A DNA stretch of 64,000 bases from Candidatus Rokuibacteriota bacterium (GCA_003220685.1 QHTE01000053.1:128893-192892); one strand, 5' to 3'; shown: positions 1 through 8,626, counted from the stretch's first letter. Numbers and translations are program-made. The notes: generated from the sequence alone by a model not told the origin.

Positions 1-1264
1 CGCCGCACCAGTACACGAGGCGGATGTCCGGGTAGGTGAGGCGCTGTCCGTCGAAGTCGAACGGCTCGCCCGGCCCGAGCAGCATGTCGGCCACCCGCGC
101 GAAGGGGATGAACGCGCTCACCGGATTGCGCCCCTGCGGAAGAGTCGGCGGGCCGACCCGCAACGGCCCGCGGCCGATGTAGCCCAGCGAGCCGTAGCCT
201 TGGCCGAAGCCGCCGCCGGGCAACCCGATCTGGCCGAGCATCGCCGCTAAGGTGACGGCGAGCCACGGCGCCTGCTCGCCGTGCTCGACTCGCTGGAGCG
301 AGTAGTTCACGTTGATGAGCGTTCGCTTCGCCGCCATGCGCCCCGCCAGCGCCCGGATACTCGCCGCGGGGATCTCGGAGAGCCGCTCGGCCCACTCGGG
401 CGTCTTGGGGCAGCCGTCGGCGACGCCGAGCACGTAGGCTTCGAAGCGCTCGTAGCCGACGCAGTAGCGTGCGAGGAACGCGCGGTCGTGCAGCCCCTCG
501 CGGACGAGCGTGTGCGCGATCGCCAGCATCACGGCGACGTCGGTGCCCGGCGCGATCGCGAGCCACTCGGCGCTGACGAATCCGGGCAGGTCGTCGCGTA
601 TGGGGCTCAGCAGCACGAATTCGGCGCCCCGGGCGCGCGCCGCGCGCAGGTGGTCGCGCGCCGGATGCCGGCTGGCCCCGCCCGGGCTCACCATCGTGTT
701 CTTGATCGGGATGCCGCCGAAGCAGACGAACAGCTCGGTGTGCCGCTCGAGCACCGACCACGCGGTCGCCCGGTCGAGGAACTCGCGCATGGAGCCCACG
801 ACGTGCGGCATGATGACCGACTGCGCGCCGTTACTGTAGCTGTGCTCGCCGCGCACGTAGCCGCCCAGGCAGTTGAGGAACCGGTGGAGCTGGCTCTGCG
901 CGTGATGAAAGCGTCCGGCGCTGCTCCAACCGTACGAGCCGCCGTAAACGCTCGAGCTTCCGTGCCGGTCGTAGACGCGGCGGAGCTCGCGCCCCAGACG
1001 GTCGATCACCGTGGTCCAGCTGACCGGTACGAAGGGCTCGGCTCCGCGCCGCGCATCGGCTCCCGGGCCCCGGTCGAGCCACCCGCTGCGGATCATCGGC
1101 TGCGTGATCCGGGCGCGATGGCGCAGGCTGTCGACGATGTTGCCGAGGAGCGGAGAGGGATCGGGATCGTTCCGATAGGGATGGATCGCGACGACCGTGC
1201 CGTCGGCCACCTCGGCCTCGAAGGCCCCCCAGTGAGACGAATGCGGCACGAAGACGCGCGCCAT
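1..1264 (-). CDS. Molybdopterin-dependent oxidoreductase, DMSO reductase/BisC-TorA type (3' end outside window)
   Basis: Translated from an ATG at 1264, the reading frame stays open to the window edge (about 421 residues) and begins MARVFVPHSSHWGAF. A GGSYGW-SAGRFHHAQSQLHRF segment matches the N-terminal catalytic domain of the biotin sulfoxide/TMAO/DMSO reductase branch, where this loop lies near the Mo-coordinating serine. Further in are a GIPIKNTMVSPGG stretch and PGTDVAVMLAIAHTL, typical of the bis-MGD binding domain. No N-terminal cysteine cluster for a 4Fe-4S centre and no twin-arginine signal are visible, as expected for a cytoplasmic BisC-like enzyme. It lies 34 bp downstream of the lytic transglycosylase gene on the same strand. 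The substrate cannot be told from the sequence; S- or N-oxide reduction is the family default. Confidence 0.85.
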   Translation of the reverse strand, partial: MARVFVPHSSHWGAFEAEVADGTVVAIHPYRNDPDPSPLLGNIVDSLRHRARITQPMIRSGWLDRGPGADARRGAEPFVPVSWTTVIDRLGRELRRVYDRHGSSSVYGGSYGWSSAGRFHHAQSQLHRFLNCLGGYVRGEHSYSNGAQSVIMPHVVGSMREFLDRATAWSVLERHTELFVCFGGIPIKNTMVSPGGASRHPARDHLRAARARGAEFVLLSPIRDDLPGFVSAEWLAIAPGTDVAVMLAIAHTLVREGLHDRAFLARYCVGYERFEAYVLGVADGCPKTPEWAERLSEIPAASIRALAGRMAAKRTLINVNYSLQRVEHGEQAPWLAVTLAAMLGQIGLPGGGFGQGYGSLGYIGRGPLRVGPPTLPQGRNPVSAFIPFARVADMLLGPGEPFDFDGQRLTYPDIRLVYWCG

Positions 1265-1298
1265 GCGCGTCAGGATACCAAGCGCTCCGCGCGAGAGG

Positions 1299-1907
1299 CT
1301 AGAGGACGGCCACCGTCGAGCGATCGAGCTTCTTGACGATGCGCTGCACGTAGGCGCGGGTTTCGCGGTAGGGCGGGACGCCGCGATGCTTGATGACCGC
1401 GACCTCGCCGGCGTTGTAGGCCGCGAGGACGAGCGGAAGATCGTTGCCGAATATGTCGATCATCGCGCGAAGGTGTCTGACGCCGGCTTCGATGTTCGCC
1501 CGTGGATCGAAGGGATCGTCGACGCCCAGGCGCGCCGCGGTCTTGGGCATGAGCTGCATCAGGCCTCGCGCGCCACGTCGCGAGACGGCGCGCGGGTTCC
1601 TGGATGACTCGGCTTCGATGACCGCCGCGACGAGATCCGCCGGCACGTCGTACCGGGCGGCCACTTGCTTGATGTACCTGTCGAGGTCGACTTCGCCCTC
1701 GGGCTCCGGCGCCGCCGGGGGGCTCTCCACTGGGGCCGCCTCGACGCGCGCCGCCGGCGCGACGGCCCGCACCTCGCGTGAACCCGAGAGGCTGGACAGG
1801 AAGTACCCCGCGCTCACCGTCACGAAGAGCACGCCCAGACCGAGTAGATGGCGCTCGATGATCCAGTCGCGGCCTTGGATTCTGGAAGCGCGTCCAACGG
1901 TATCCAT
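1299..1907 (-). CDS. Lytic transglycosylase, SLT domain, membrane-anchored
   Basis: The 202-residue protein has an N-terminal hydrophobic segment at about 20-38 (LGLGVLFVTVSAGYFL) acting as membrane anchor or signal, an Ala/Pro linker, then a C-terminal SLT goose-type lysozyme domain from about residue 75. Family landmarks are the catalytic glutamate in EAESSRNP, the GARGLMQLMP motif and LAAYNAGEVAV. Enzymes of this type cleave the MurNAc-GlcNAc bond of peptidoglycan in the periplasm, producing 1,6-anhydromuropeptides. The ATG at 1907 was preferred over an in-frame TTG at 1925; neither has a clear ribosome site. The length is short but complete for a single-domain family member. Confidence 0.85.
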   Translation of the reverse strand: MDTVGRASRIQGRDWIIERHLLGLGVLFVTVSAGYFLSSLSGSREVRAVAPAARVEAAPVESPPAAPEPEGEVDLDRYIKQVAARYDVPADLVAAVIEAESSRNPRAVSRRGARGLMQLMPKTAARLGVDDPFDPRANIEAGVRHLRAMIDIFGNDLPLVLAAYNAGEVAVIKHRGVPPYRETRAYVQRIVKKLDRSTVAVL

Positions 1908-2248
1908 GCCACTCTGGAGGGGCAAATCCGATACCGAAATCGAGTGTGCAGAGAGATTAGCCAGTTGGGGCCGGATTGGTCAGGTCTGGGCCGCTCAGAG
2001 CCTAGCCAAAACAGCCCGTCTCGGACCACTGCCCTTCCGGAAAGTGATTGAAGCCACTCCATCGAGTAGGACAGCCCCGCCTCGTCGCGTCCCTTCGGGA
2101 CCAGATCGAGAAGGTGATAGGCGCCGTTCAGCACGGCGGTGCCCTTACAGGTGAGGATACTTGACAAGTCGGGGCGGCCCCGGATAATGGGCCAACTTCG
2201 TCCGGCTGCTCGAGAGTGACGACCTTGATATCGCGCTTGGAGGAGCCC
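1908..2248. other. Intergenic region between divergent genes, carrying the peptide-operon promoter
   Basis: There is no convincing gene. A long minus-strand frame crosses the region, but it also runs through the start of the binding-protein gene and ends inside the transglycosylase gene, so it was not accepted. The right part holds the promoter described at 2161-2188. A GGGGCGGCCCC palindrome at about 2171-2181 lies inside that promoter's spacer and could be an operator; this is inference. Confidence 0.5.
2161..2188 (+). promoter_or_regulatory. Sigma70-type promoter for the peptide ABC operon
   Basis: A perfect -35 box TTGACA (2161-2166) is followed after 16 bp by GATAAT (2183-2188); the alternative hexamer ATAATG gives 17 bp. 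It lies about 60 bp before the ATG of the binding-protein gene, with no intervening gene. The spacer contains the palindrome GGGGCGGCCCC. Confidence 0.6.
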
Positions 2249-3889
2249 ATGACCCGTGGACTTCTGCCCCTGCTCGTGGCTCTGACGCTCGTGGCGACAT
2301 CGTGCGGCGAGGCGGCCGCCCAGCAAGCCCCGATCCTGAGCGGGGCGCTGACGAAGCTCGACATCAAGCCCGCTCAGATCGAAGGGCGAGGCACGCCCAA
2401 GGGCACGCTGACGATTGCCATGCACTTCGCGCTCGATCCCGGGTGGCTGGATCCGCTCGAGCATTCCTACGCCATCACGCAGATGATGTACGACTACCTG
2501 GTCCACGACACGATGATCAAGCCGATGCCGTACGGGTACGTCACCTACGGGTTGGCCGAGCACGCAGAGCTGTCGGCCGACTTCAGACGTGCCGCTTTCC
2601 GACTGCGCCCAGGCCTCAAGTTCCACGACGGGCAGCCGCTGACGACCGCCGACGTGAAGTGGACCTACGAGAACTTCACGGGCGCGTACGCGAAGGTCTT
2701 CCACGACAAGCTCGAGCACGTCCAGGTGATCGACGACCGCACGATCGTCTTTCACTTCAAGGAACCGTTCATCGACTTCATGGACCTCTACAACGGCGGC
2801 GTCAGCGGCATCGGATGGATCGTCCCGGCCCGGTACTACGACAAGGCCGGTCGCGACGGGTTCAAGGCCAAGCCGATCGGTGCCGGACCGTACAAGCTCG
2901 TCGGCCAGCAGGCGGGCGTTCAGATGGTGTTCGAGGCCTTCGAGGACTACTGGCGGCGCACGCCGGCCACCAAGACGATCGTGGTCAAGGGCATCAGAGA
3001 TGGGGCGGCGCGCATGGCCGGCTTGCAGACCGGAGAGCTCGATGTGGCGTTCGGGATGACCGGCAAGCTCCTCCCGCGCCTCATGTCGGATCGGAATCTC
3101 CGGTGGGATCCGAACTTCACAGGACCGTGGTGGCTCATGTTCCCCGGCTATAACGAGCAGGGGAGCCCCTTCCGTGACAAGCGTGTGCGACAGGCCGTCA
3201 GCCTCGCGATCAATCGCTCATTTCTCGTGAAACAGGAAACGCAGGATATCAGCAAGCCCTGGGGGAACTGGATCAGCGGCGAAAATCGCGACGCGCTCCA
3301 GGGGCCTGAGGCGCCGGTGCCGGAATACAACGTCGAGAAGGCCAAGCAGCTGATGAAGCAAGCCGGCTTCCCCGATGGCTTCGAGGTCGAATACTTGCCC
3401 TTCCCGCCCTACTTCGACATGGGCGAGCGGATCCTGACCGATCTGCGGGCGATCGGAATTCGCGGGAAGCTCCAATCGCTGGAAGGGCCGGCGTTCAGGG
3501 CGAAGATCGGCCAGGGCCGCAAGGGCGTTCCCGGCAACAGGACGATCGTGCAGAACATCGATCCGCGCGCCGGCGGCTCCAAGGCCAACATCGCCGTCTA
3601 CGCCGTCTGCGGAAGCACGGCGTCATTCGTCTGCGAGCCGTCGATCGAAGCGCTCTGGGCCAAGCACCAGGCGAGCCTCGATCCGGTCGAGCGTGAGCGA
3701 CTCGTCAAGTCGATCCAGCGGATTCTCCTGGACGACTACTACTTCGTGCCGATCTACTTGAACTCGTTCGTCCACGGGATCGGCCCGCGCGTGCTACCGG
3801 AGGGTAAGGCGGTCACTAAGTACTGGGACACGCTGAATGCGCCATACCCCTGGCCGTGGGAGGTGTGGGAGGTCAAGGCCGACCGGTGA
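2249..3889 (+). CDS. Peptide/nickel-type ABC transporter substrate-binding protein (SBP family 5)
   Basis: The 546-residue exported protein has an N-terminal signal segment (about 1-25, ending near EAAAQQ; a weak lipobox-like ATSC is present) followed by the family 5 solute-binding fold. Recognisable parts are FRLRPGLKFHDGQPLTTADVK (about 115-135), GAGPYKLV and the late NAPYPWPWEVWEVK. It would capture oligopeptides, or another family 5 ligand, in the periplasm for the permeases and ATPases encoded downstream. The ATG at 2249 was chosen because GGAGGA lies 5 nt upstream; an in-frame GTG at 2216 lacks such a site. It is the first gene of the operon and a paralogue of the deleted gene at 6107. 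Confidence 0.9.
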   Translation: MTRGLLPLLVALTLVATSCGEAAAQQAPILSGALTKLDIKPAQIEGRGTPKGTLTIAMHFALDPGWLDPLEHSYAITQMMYDYLVHDTMIKPMPYGYVTYGLAEHAELSADFRRAAFRLRPGLKFHDGQPLTTADVKWTYENFTGAYAKVFHDKLEHVQVIDDRTIVFHFKEPFIDFMDLYNGGVSGIGWIVPARYYDKAGRDGFKAKPIGAGPYKLVGQQAGVQMVFEAFEDYWRRTPATKTIVVKGIRDGAARMAGLQTGELDVAFGMTGKLLPRLMSDRNLRWDPNFTGPWWLMFPGYNEQGSPFRDKRVRQAVSLAINRSFLVKQETQDISKPWGNWISGENRDALQGPEAPVPEYNVEKAKQLMKQAGFPDGFEVEYLPFPPYFDMGERILTDLRAIGIRGKLQSLEGPAFRAKIGQGRKGVPGNRTIVQNIDPRAGGSKANIAVYAVCGSTASFVCEPSIEALWAKHQASLDPVERERLVKSIQRILLDDYYFVPIYLNSFVHGIGPRVLPEGKAVTKYWDTLNAPYPWPWEVWEVKADR

Positions 3890-3891
3890 TC

Positions 3892-4001
3892 ACCGCGCGC
3901 CGAGCGTGGGGGGGACCGGGGGGCGGGTTGACCGCGCGCCGAGCGTGGGGGGGACCGGGGGGCGGGTTGACCGCGCGCCGAGCGTGGGGGGGACCGGGGG
4001 G
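3892..4001. repeat. 39-bp tandem repeat, 2.8 copies, in the operon leader of the permease gene
   Basis: Units start at 3892, 3931 and 3970 and are identical over the compared length; each begins ACCGCGCGCCGAGCG and continues with a G7 run, ACC, a G6 run and CGGGTTG. The third copy stops after 32 bases, where it becomes the left arm of the hairpin at 3991-4023. The array fills the space between the binding-protein stop and the permease start. Perfect identity argues for recent slippage or expansion. A function in mRNA stability or differential expression within the operon is possible but not shown. Confidence 0.9.
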
Positions 4002-4023
4002 CCATGTCGGGGCCCCCCGGTCC
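3991..4023. terminator. Perfect 13-bp GC hairpin between binding-protein and permease genes (attenuator-like)
   Basis: GGACCGGGGGGCC (3991-4003), a 7-nt loop ATGTCGG and GGCCCCCCGGTCC (4011-4023) form a perfect 13-bp stem of only G-C and A-T pairs. No T-run follows, so it is not a classical intrinsic terminator. Its position 5 bp before the permease ATG suggests it protects the upstream binding-protein mRNA from 3' decay or lowers permease translation, as intercistronic hairpins do in many ABC operons. Role is inference. Confidence 0.65.
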
Positions 4024-4028
4024 AACAG

Positions 4029-5003
4029 ATGAAGCGGTACGTCCTCGTCCGAGCGCTCTACAGCGTCGTGACCCTATGGCTCCTCGTTACGATCATCTTC
4101 GGGCTCGTCCGGCTGACCGGCGATCCCGTCGCGATGAAGGCCGAAGCCGGCGCGGACCCCGCGTACGTCGCGCAGCTCAGGCACCGCTGGGGCCTGGATC
4201 AGCCGCTCTATCGGCAGTATGTGGGCTTCGTCGGCCAACTGCTCCGAGCCGACTTCGGCCACTCGTTCGAGAAGTCGCTGCCGGTGCGGGACATCTATTT
4301 CGAGCGGTTGCCGAACTCCCTCAAGCTCGGCTTCGCGGCATTCCTGATCTCGCTCGCGCTCGGCGTACCGTTCGGGATGCTCTCGGCCTTGAAAGTGAAC
4401 TCGATGTGGGACAACGCCGGCAAGGTGGTGGCCTTGCTCGGGCTCTCGATGCCGGGCTTCTTCGTCGGGCTAGTTCTGATCATCGTCTTCGGCATCGAAC
4501 TCGGCTGGCTGCCGGTGCTCGGCAAGGGCTCGAGCGCGTTGGTCGGGAGCGCGCCGTCGACCTGGGTGACGTTCTGGTTCAGGGACTGGGGGCATCTCGC
4601 GATGCCGGCGTTCGCGCTGGGCTGGTATTTCTCCGGCGCGATGCTGAGGATCACGCGCTCCGGCATGCTCGACGTCCTCGGGAGCGACTACATCAAGCTC
4701 GTGCGCCTCAAGGGCGTCCCCGAGCCTATGGTCGTCGCGAAGCACGCGCTGAAGAATTCCTTGATCCCCGTGCTGACATTCGCCGGGCTCAATCTCCTGG
4801 TCATGGTGAATGTGTCCGTCGTGATCGAGGTCATCTTCAACTGGCCGGGTGTGGGGCAGCTCCTCTACGACGCGCTGAGCAACCGCGACTTCCCGATGGT
4901 GCAAGGCGTGGTGCTCATGTCCGGGCTCTTGATCGTGCTGCTCAACTTCACGATCGACGTCCTGTACGGGTACGTCGACCCGCGAATCAGGCTGTCGCGG
5001 TAG
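4029..5003 (+). CDS. Peptide ABC transporter permease, DppB/OppB type
   Basis: The 324-residue inner-membrane protein begins MKRYVLVRALYSVVTLWLL, the usual first helix of the DppB family, and carries about six hydrophobic segments. The cytoplasmic EAA-type coupling loop is visible as DYIKLVRLKGVPE followed by ALKNSLIPVLTF. It pairs with the DppC-type permease at 5149 to form the channel. The ATG at 4029 is preferred; upstream in-frame codons run back through the 39-bp repeats and the end of the previous gene and were rejected. There is no strong ribosome site, and the start lies right behind a stable hairpin, which may lower its translation. Confidence 0.9.
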   Translation: MKRYVLVRALYSVVTLWLLVTIIFGLVRLTGDPVAMKAEAGADPAYVAQLRHRWGLDQPLYRQYVGFVGQLLRADFGHSFEKSLPVRDIYFERLPNSLKLGFAAFLISLALGVPFGMLSALKVNSMWDNAGKVVALLGLSMPGFFVGLVLIIVFGIELGWLPVLGKGSSALVGSAPSTWVTFWFRDWGHLAMPAFALGWYFSGAMLRITRSGMLDVLGSDYIKLVRLKGVPEPMVVAKHALKNSLIPVLTFAGLNLLVMVNVSVVIEVIFNWPGVGQLLYDALSNRDFPMVQGVVLMSGLLIVLLNFTIDVLYGYVDPRIRLSR

Positions 5004-5129
5004 AGGCGGTGCGCGCTGCAGGCCGTCGCGGGGCTGGGGCCCCGCCGGCCGAGGCGCGCCTATAAGTGAGGCGGTGCGCGCGGCAGGCCGTCGCGGGGCT
5101 GGGGCCCCACCGGCCGAGGCGCGCCTATG
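5003..5129. repeat. Dispersed GC-rich palindromic repeat family A, two tandem copies
   Basis: Two near-identical copies with a 65-bp period (5003-5067, 5068-5129) contain GCAGGCCGTCGCGGGGCTGG, then GGCCCC, CCGGCCGAGGCGCGCC and TATA/TATG. GGGGCCCC and GGCGCGCC give local palindromes. Related single copies occur at 26887-26942 (inverted) and 30486-30535, always between genes. The pair separates the two permease genes and ends just before the ribosome site of the second. This looks like a REP-type intergenic element; mobility or function is not evident. Confidence 0.85.
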
Positions 5130-5148
5130 AGAGGGAGGAGGCGAAGGC

Positions 5149-6096
5149 ATGGCGACGATCCCGATCGGGGCCGATCGGACGACGGCGGTCGTCAGCGCCG
5201 CCCGACGCAGCTACCGCGCCCTCCAGACCCTTCCGATGATTCCCCTCCTCATCCTCGGTGTCCTCGCATCGATGGCCGTCCTGGCTCCGGTCGTGGCGCC
5301 GCACAGCAAGCTCGATCCCGTGAAACCGACTCGCGAGCAATGCCTGGCGAAGTTCAACATCCCCGACTGTCCCTATGTCGACAACGCCCCGCCCTTCTGG
5401 GCCGCCGGCGGGACGCTCGACACGCCGCTCGGCACCGACTCTCTGGGCCGCGACGTGCTGAGCCGGCTGATGCACGGCGCCCGCATTTCGCTGATCGTCG
5501 CGCTCACCGGCACGCTCTTCGCCGGCGCGATCGGCACCGTGCTCGGTGTCCTGGCCGGCTACATGGGCCGGTGGTGGGACGAGATCATCATGCGGATCAC
5601 CGACGCCTGGCTCACCTTGCCCTCGCTGGTCTTCGCGATCCTCTTGTCGAGCGTTCGTGAGCCGAGCCTCTGGAACGTGGTGCTCATCCTCGCGCTGGTG
5701 TTCTGGAGCCGGTACTCGCGCGCCGTCCGCGGCGAGGTGCTCACGCTCCGCGAGCGCGACTTCGTGAAGCTCGCGGAGATCAACGGCATCGGCAAGCTCA
5801 CGATCATCCGGCGGCACCTGATCCCCAACGTGATGAACACCGTCATGGTGTTGTTCAGCTTGCAGGTCGGTGTGGCCGTGATCATCGAGGCGTCTTTGAG
5901 CTTCCTCGGCTTCGGCGTCCCGCCGCCGGAGCCGTCGTGGGGCCTCATGATGGCCCAGGAGCGGGAGTCGTTGATGGAAGGGCGGTGGTGGCTCGAGGTC
6001 TTCCCGGGCCTCTGCATCACGATGCTGGTGCTCTCGGCCAACATGCTCGGGGACTGGCTGCGTGTCCGCCTCGATCCACAGCTTCGAAACCGGTAG
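5149..6096 (+). CDS. Peptide ABC transporter permease, DppC/OppC type
   Basis: The 315-residue inner-membrane protein starts with an ATG preceded by GGGAGGAGG. It has the N-terminal helix and periplasmic loop typical of OppC (about 25-100), including GTDSLGRDVLSRLMHGAR, then five more hydrophobic segments. The coupling loop is ERDFVKLAEINGIG followed by RRHLIPN, and the conserved SLSFLGFGVPPPEPSWG segment follows. It forms the heterodimeric channel with the 4029 product. The gene ends 10 bp before the truncated binding-protein gene. Confidence 0.92.
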   Translation: MATIPIGADRTTAVVSAARRSYRALQTLPMIPLLILGVLASMAVLAPVVAPHSKLDPVKPTREQCLAKFNIPDCPYVDNAPPFWAAGGTLDTPLGTDSLGRDVLSRLMHGARISLIVALTGTLFAGAIGTVLGVLAGYMGRWWDEIIMRITDAWLTLPSLVFAILLSSVREPSLWNVVLILALVFWSRYSRAVRGEVLTLRERDFVKLAEINGIGKLTIIRRHLIPNVMNTVMVLFSLQVGVAVIIEASLSFLGFGVPPPEPSWGLMMAQERESLMEGRWWLEVFPGLCITMLVLSANMLGDWLRVRLDPQLRNR

Positions 6097-6106
6097 GTGC
6101 AAGAAC

Positions 6107-6640
6107 ATGCGCAAGACGGCGGCCGTCATCTTCTCGGCGCTGGCACTCACGTGCGCAGTGGCCTGGGGTCAGGGCGCTCCGTCCTCTCCCAAGCCGATCC
6201 TCTCGGGGCCGCTCGCGAAGCTCGAGATCAAGGACGCCCGGGTCGAGGCAGTGAGGGGCAAGCCCAAGGGGACCTTGAACATCGGCCTGCACTTCGGCAT
6301 CGACCCGGGCTGGTTCGACCCGCGGCCCGGCGGCGCCAGGGCGGTGATTCGGCTCTACGCCGTCTGCGCGGGGCCGGCTTCCTACATCTGTGAGCCCAAG
6401 ATCGAGGCGCTGTGGACGAAGCACGAGGCCAGCATCGATGTGGCCGAGCGTGACCGCCTGTCGAAGGAGATCCAGCGCCTCCTCGTCGAGGACTACCATC
6501 TCGTGCCGCTCTATCTTCAGCCGTTCGTGCACGCCGTCACCCAGAAAGTGCTGCCGGAGGGCGAGGCCGTTCACCACTATTGGGATACCGTCAACGCGCC
6601 CTTCCCGTGGCCGTGGGAGGTCTGGGAGGTCAAGGGATAG
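6107..6640 (+). pseudogene. Second peptide-binding protein with a large in-frame internal deletion
   Basis: Only 177 residues remain of a protein paralogous to the 546-residue product at 2249. Residues 1-60 keep the signal peptide and the start of the mature protein (PILSGPLAKLEIKD, KGTLNIGLHFGIDPGWFDP). The next residues jump directly to the C-terminal region (PGGARAVIRLYAVC through NAPFPWPWEVWEVK). In the paralogue the same two stretches are about 370 codons apart, and both contain GATCCGC, so deletion by recombination between short direct repeats (here GACCCGC) is likely. The frame is kept and the export signal remains, so a small secreted remnant could be made, but both lobes of the binding fold are missing. 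Confidence 0.85.
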
Positions 6641-6642
6641 GC

Positions 6643-7629
6643 GTGGCGCCGCTCCTCGACGTTCGCGACCTCCGCACCTACTACGTCGGTTTTGGCGGCA
6701 CGCGTGTCGTGAAAGCCGTGGACGGGGTGAGCTTCTCCGTCGACGCCGGAGAGACCTTCGGGCTCGTCGGCGAATCCGGCTGCGGCAAGACCACGACCTG
6801 CCACTCGATCGTGCGCCTGCTCGCGCCGAGTGCCCGGATCGTGAGCGGCGCCATCGAGCTCGAGGGCGAGGATCTGGTCCCGAAGAGCCAGGCGGAGATG
6901 CGCCGGATCCGCGGGCGCCGGATCGCGACGATCTTGCAGGACCCGATGGCGTCACTGGATCCGTTGTTCTCGATCTACGACCAGGTGGCCGAGCCGGCCT
7001 ACTACCACCAGTCGCTGCGCGGACAGGCTTTGCGGCAACGGGTGAGGCAGCTGCTGAGCGCCGTGCGGATTCCGTCGCCCGAGCTGCGGATGAAGGACTA
7101 CCCGCATCAGATGAGCGGCGGGATGCGGCAACGCATCGTCGGCGCCATCTCCCAGGCCGGCGGGCCGCGGATCATCATCGCGGACGAGCCCACCACGAAC
7201 CTCGACGTCACCATCCAGCTCCAGTACTTGAATCTGCTCAAGGATCTCCAGCGCGCGACGGGCGTCGCGCTCATCTTCGTCACGCACAACCTCGGCATCG
7301 TGGCCAAGATGTGCGACCGGGTCGCGGTGATGTACGCCGGGAAAATCGTGGAGATGCAGTCGGTACGGGGCCTGTTCTACCGGCCCCGGCATCCGTACAC
7401 CAAGGCGCTGCTCGATTCGATCCCGAAGCTCGGCGTCAAAGAGCCGCTCTGCGGCATCCCGGGACAGCCGCCCGATCTCTCGGACCTCCCGACCGGCTGT
7501 AGCTTCCATCCTCGCTGCGGGCGGGCGATGGACCGCTGCCGGGTCGAGGAGCCGCGGCAAGACGATCTGGACGGCGCCGGCACCGTCCGGTGCTGGTCAC
7601 CGGTCGAGGAGCTCGCGGCGCGTGGCTAA
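6643..7629 (+). CDS. Peptide ABC transporter ATP-binding protein, DppD/OppD type
   Basis: The 328-residue cytoplasmic ATPase energises the 4029/5149 permease pair. Walker A GESGCGKTT lies at about 43-51, the ABC signature QMSGGMRQRI follows, Walker B is RIIIADEPT, and the switch histidine is in IFVTHNLG. The C-terminal oligopeptide-transporter extension is present, with the cysteine cluster C-FHPRC-RAMDRC. The GTG at 6643, 3 bp after the previous stop, begins VAPLLDVRDL, the normal family N-terminus; upstream in-frame codons belong to the previous gene. The stop overlaps the next gene by 8 bp, suggesting translational coupling. Confidence 0.92.
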   Translation: MAPLLDVRDLRTYYVGFGGTRVVKAVDGVSFSVDAGETFGLVGESGCGKTTTCHSIVRLLAPSARIVSGAIELEGEDLVPKSQAEMRRIRGRRIATILQDPMASLDPLFSIYDQVAEPAYYHQSLRGQALRQRVRQLLSAVRIPSPELRMKDYPHQMSGGMRQRIVGAISQAGGPRIIIADEPTTNLDVTIQLQYLNLLKDLQRATGVALIFVTHNLGIVAKMCDRVAVMYAGKIVEMQSVRGLFYRPRHPYTKALLDSIPKLGVKEPLCGIPGQPPDLSDLPTGCSFHPRCGRAMDRCRVEEPRQDDLDGAGTVRCWSPVEELAARG

Positions 7630-8587
7630 GCCGCTCCTCGAGGTGCGTGATCTGCAAAAGCATTTCGCGATCGGCGGGTCGTTCTTCGGCCGGCGACGGG
7701 CTCTGGTCAAGGCCGTCGACGGGATCAGCTTCACGATCAACGCCGGCGAGACGCTCGGGCTGGTCGGAGAGTCCGGGTGCGGCAAGACGACCACGTCGAA
7801 GCTCGTGCTGGCGGCGGAGGCGCCGACGGGCGGCACCATCGAGTTCGAAGGACGCGCCGTCGCGGCGCTGCGGGGGGCGGAGCTGCAGGATTACCGTCGC
7901 AAGGTCCAGGTCGTGTTCCAGGACCCGTACAGCTCGCTCAGTCCTCGCATGCGTGTGGGTGAGATCATCGGCGAGCCGATCAAGGCGCACGAACGTCTTT
8001 CCTCGGCCGATGTGCGAGCGCGAGTCGCCCAGCTCCTGGAGCTGGTCGGCTTCCGGCCCGATGTCGCGCGTCTGTTCCCTCACGAGTTCAGCGGAGGGCA
8101 GCGACAACGGCTCGCCATCGCCCGGGCGCTCTCGACCAGCGCGCGCCTCGTCGTGCTCGACGAGCCCGTCTCGGCCCTGGACGTCTCGATTCGTGCGCAC
8201 ATCATCAGCCTGCTCGAGGAAATCCAGCAGCGGCTCGCGGTGAGCTATCTGTTCATCGCGCACGATCTGGCGGCGGTCGCGCACCTGAGCCAGCGCACCG
8301 CCGTGATGTACCTGGGAAAGATCGTCGAGGTGGCCGAGAGCCTCGAGCTGTGCGCCAAGCCGCTGCATCCCTACACGAAGGCGCTGTTCGCGGCCTCGCT
8401 CCCGTCTCATCCCGACGAGCTGCGGGAGGAGATCGTTCTTACCGGCGAAGTGCCGAGCGCCGTCGATCCGCCGCGGGGCTGTCACTTCCACCCGCGCTGC
8501 CCCTTCGTCATGCCTCGCTGCGCCGAGCACGAGCCCCCTCTGGTCGAGCTGGCGGCGGGTCACAGCGTCGCCTGTCACCTCTACTGA
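7622..8587 (+). CDS. Peptide ABC transporter ATP-binding protein, DppF/OppF type
   Basis: The 321-residue ATPase is the second of the heterodimeric pair. It begins at a GTG overlapping the end of the DppD-type gene. Walker A is GESGCGKTT (about 48), the signature EFSGGQRQRL, Walker B LVVLDEPVSALD, and the switch region FIAHDLAAV. The oligopeptide C-terminal domain has GCHFHPRCPFVMPRC. The sequence looks complete, and it is the last gene of the operon; the following dinB has its own possible promoter. Confidence 0.92.
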   Translation: MAKPLLEVRDLQKHFAIGGSFFGRRRALVKAVDGISFTINAGETLGLVGESGCGKTTTSKLVLAAEAPTGGTIEFEGRAVAALRGAELQDYRRKVQVVFQDPYSSLSPRMRVGEIIGEPIKAHERLSSADVRARVAQLLELVGFRPDVARLFPHEFSGGQRQRLAIARALSTSARLVVLDEPVSALDVSIRAHIISLLEEIQQRLAVSYLFIAHDLAAVAHLSQRTAVMYLGKIVEVAESLELCAKPLHPYTKALFAASLPSHPDELREEIVLTGEVPSAVDPPRGCHFHPRCPFVMPRCAEHEPPLVELAAGHSVACHLY

Positions 8588-8626
8588 GCCCGTCGCACGT
8601 CGCGGCATCGATAGCCCGCCCTGGGG

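Noticed and set aside
281..1336. 351-codon plus-strand frame
   Set aside because: It is the complement of the molybdoenzyme gene, whose translation shows clear DMSO-reductase-family motifs.
1820..2755. 311-codon minus-strand frame across the intergenic region
   Set aside because: It overlaps the start of the binding-protein gene and the transglycosylase gene and shows no recognisable domain.
3892..4001. 39-bp repeats as a CRISPR array
   Set aside because: The units are directly adjacent with no spacers and no cas genes are present.
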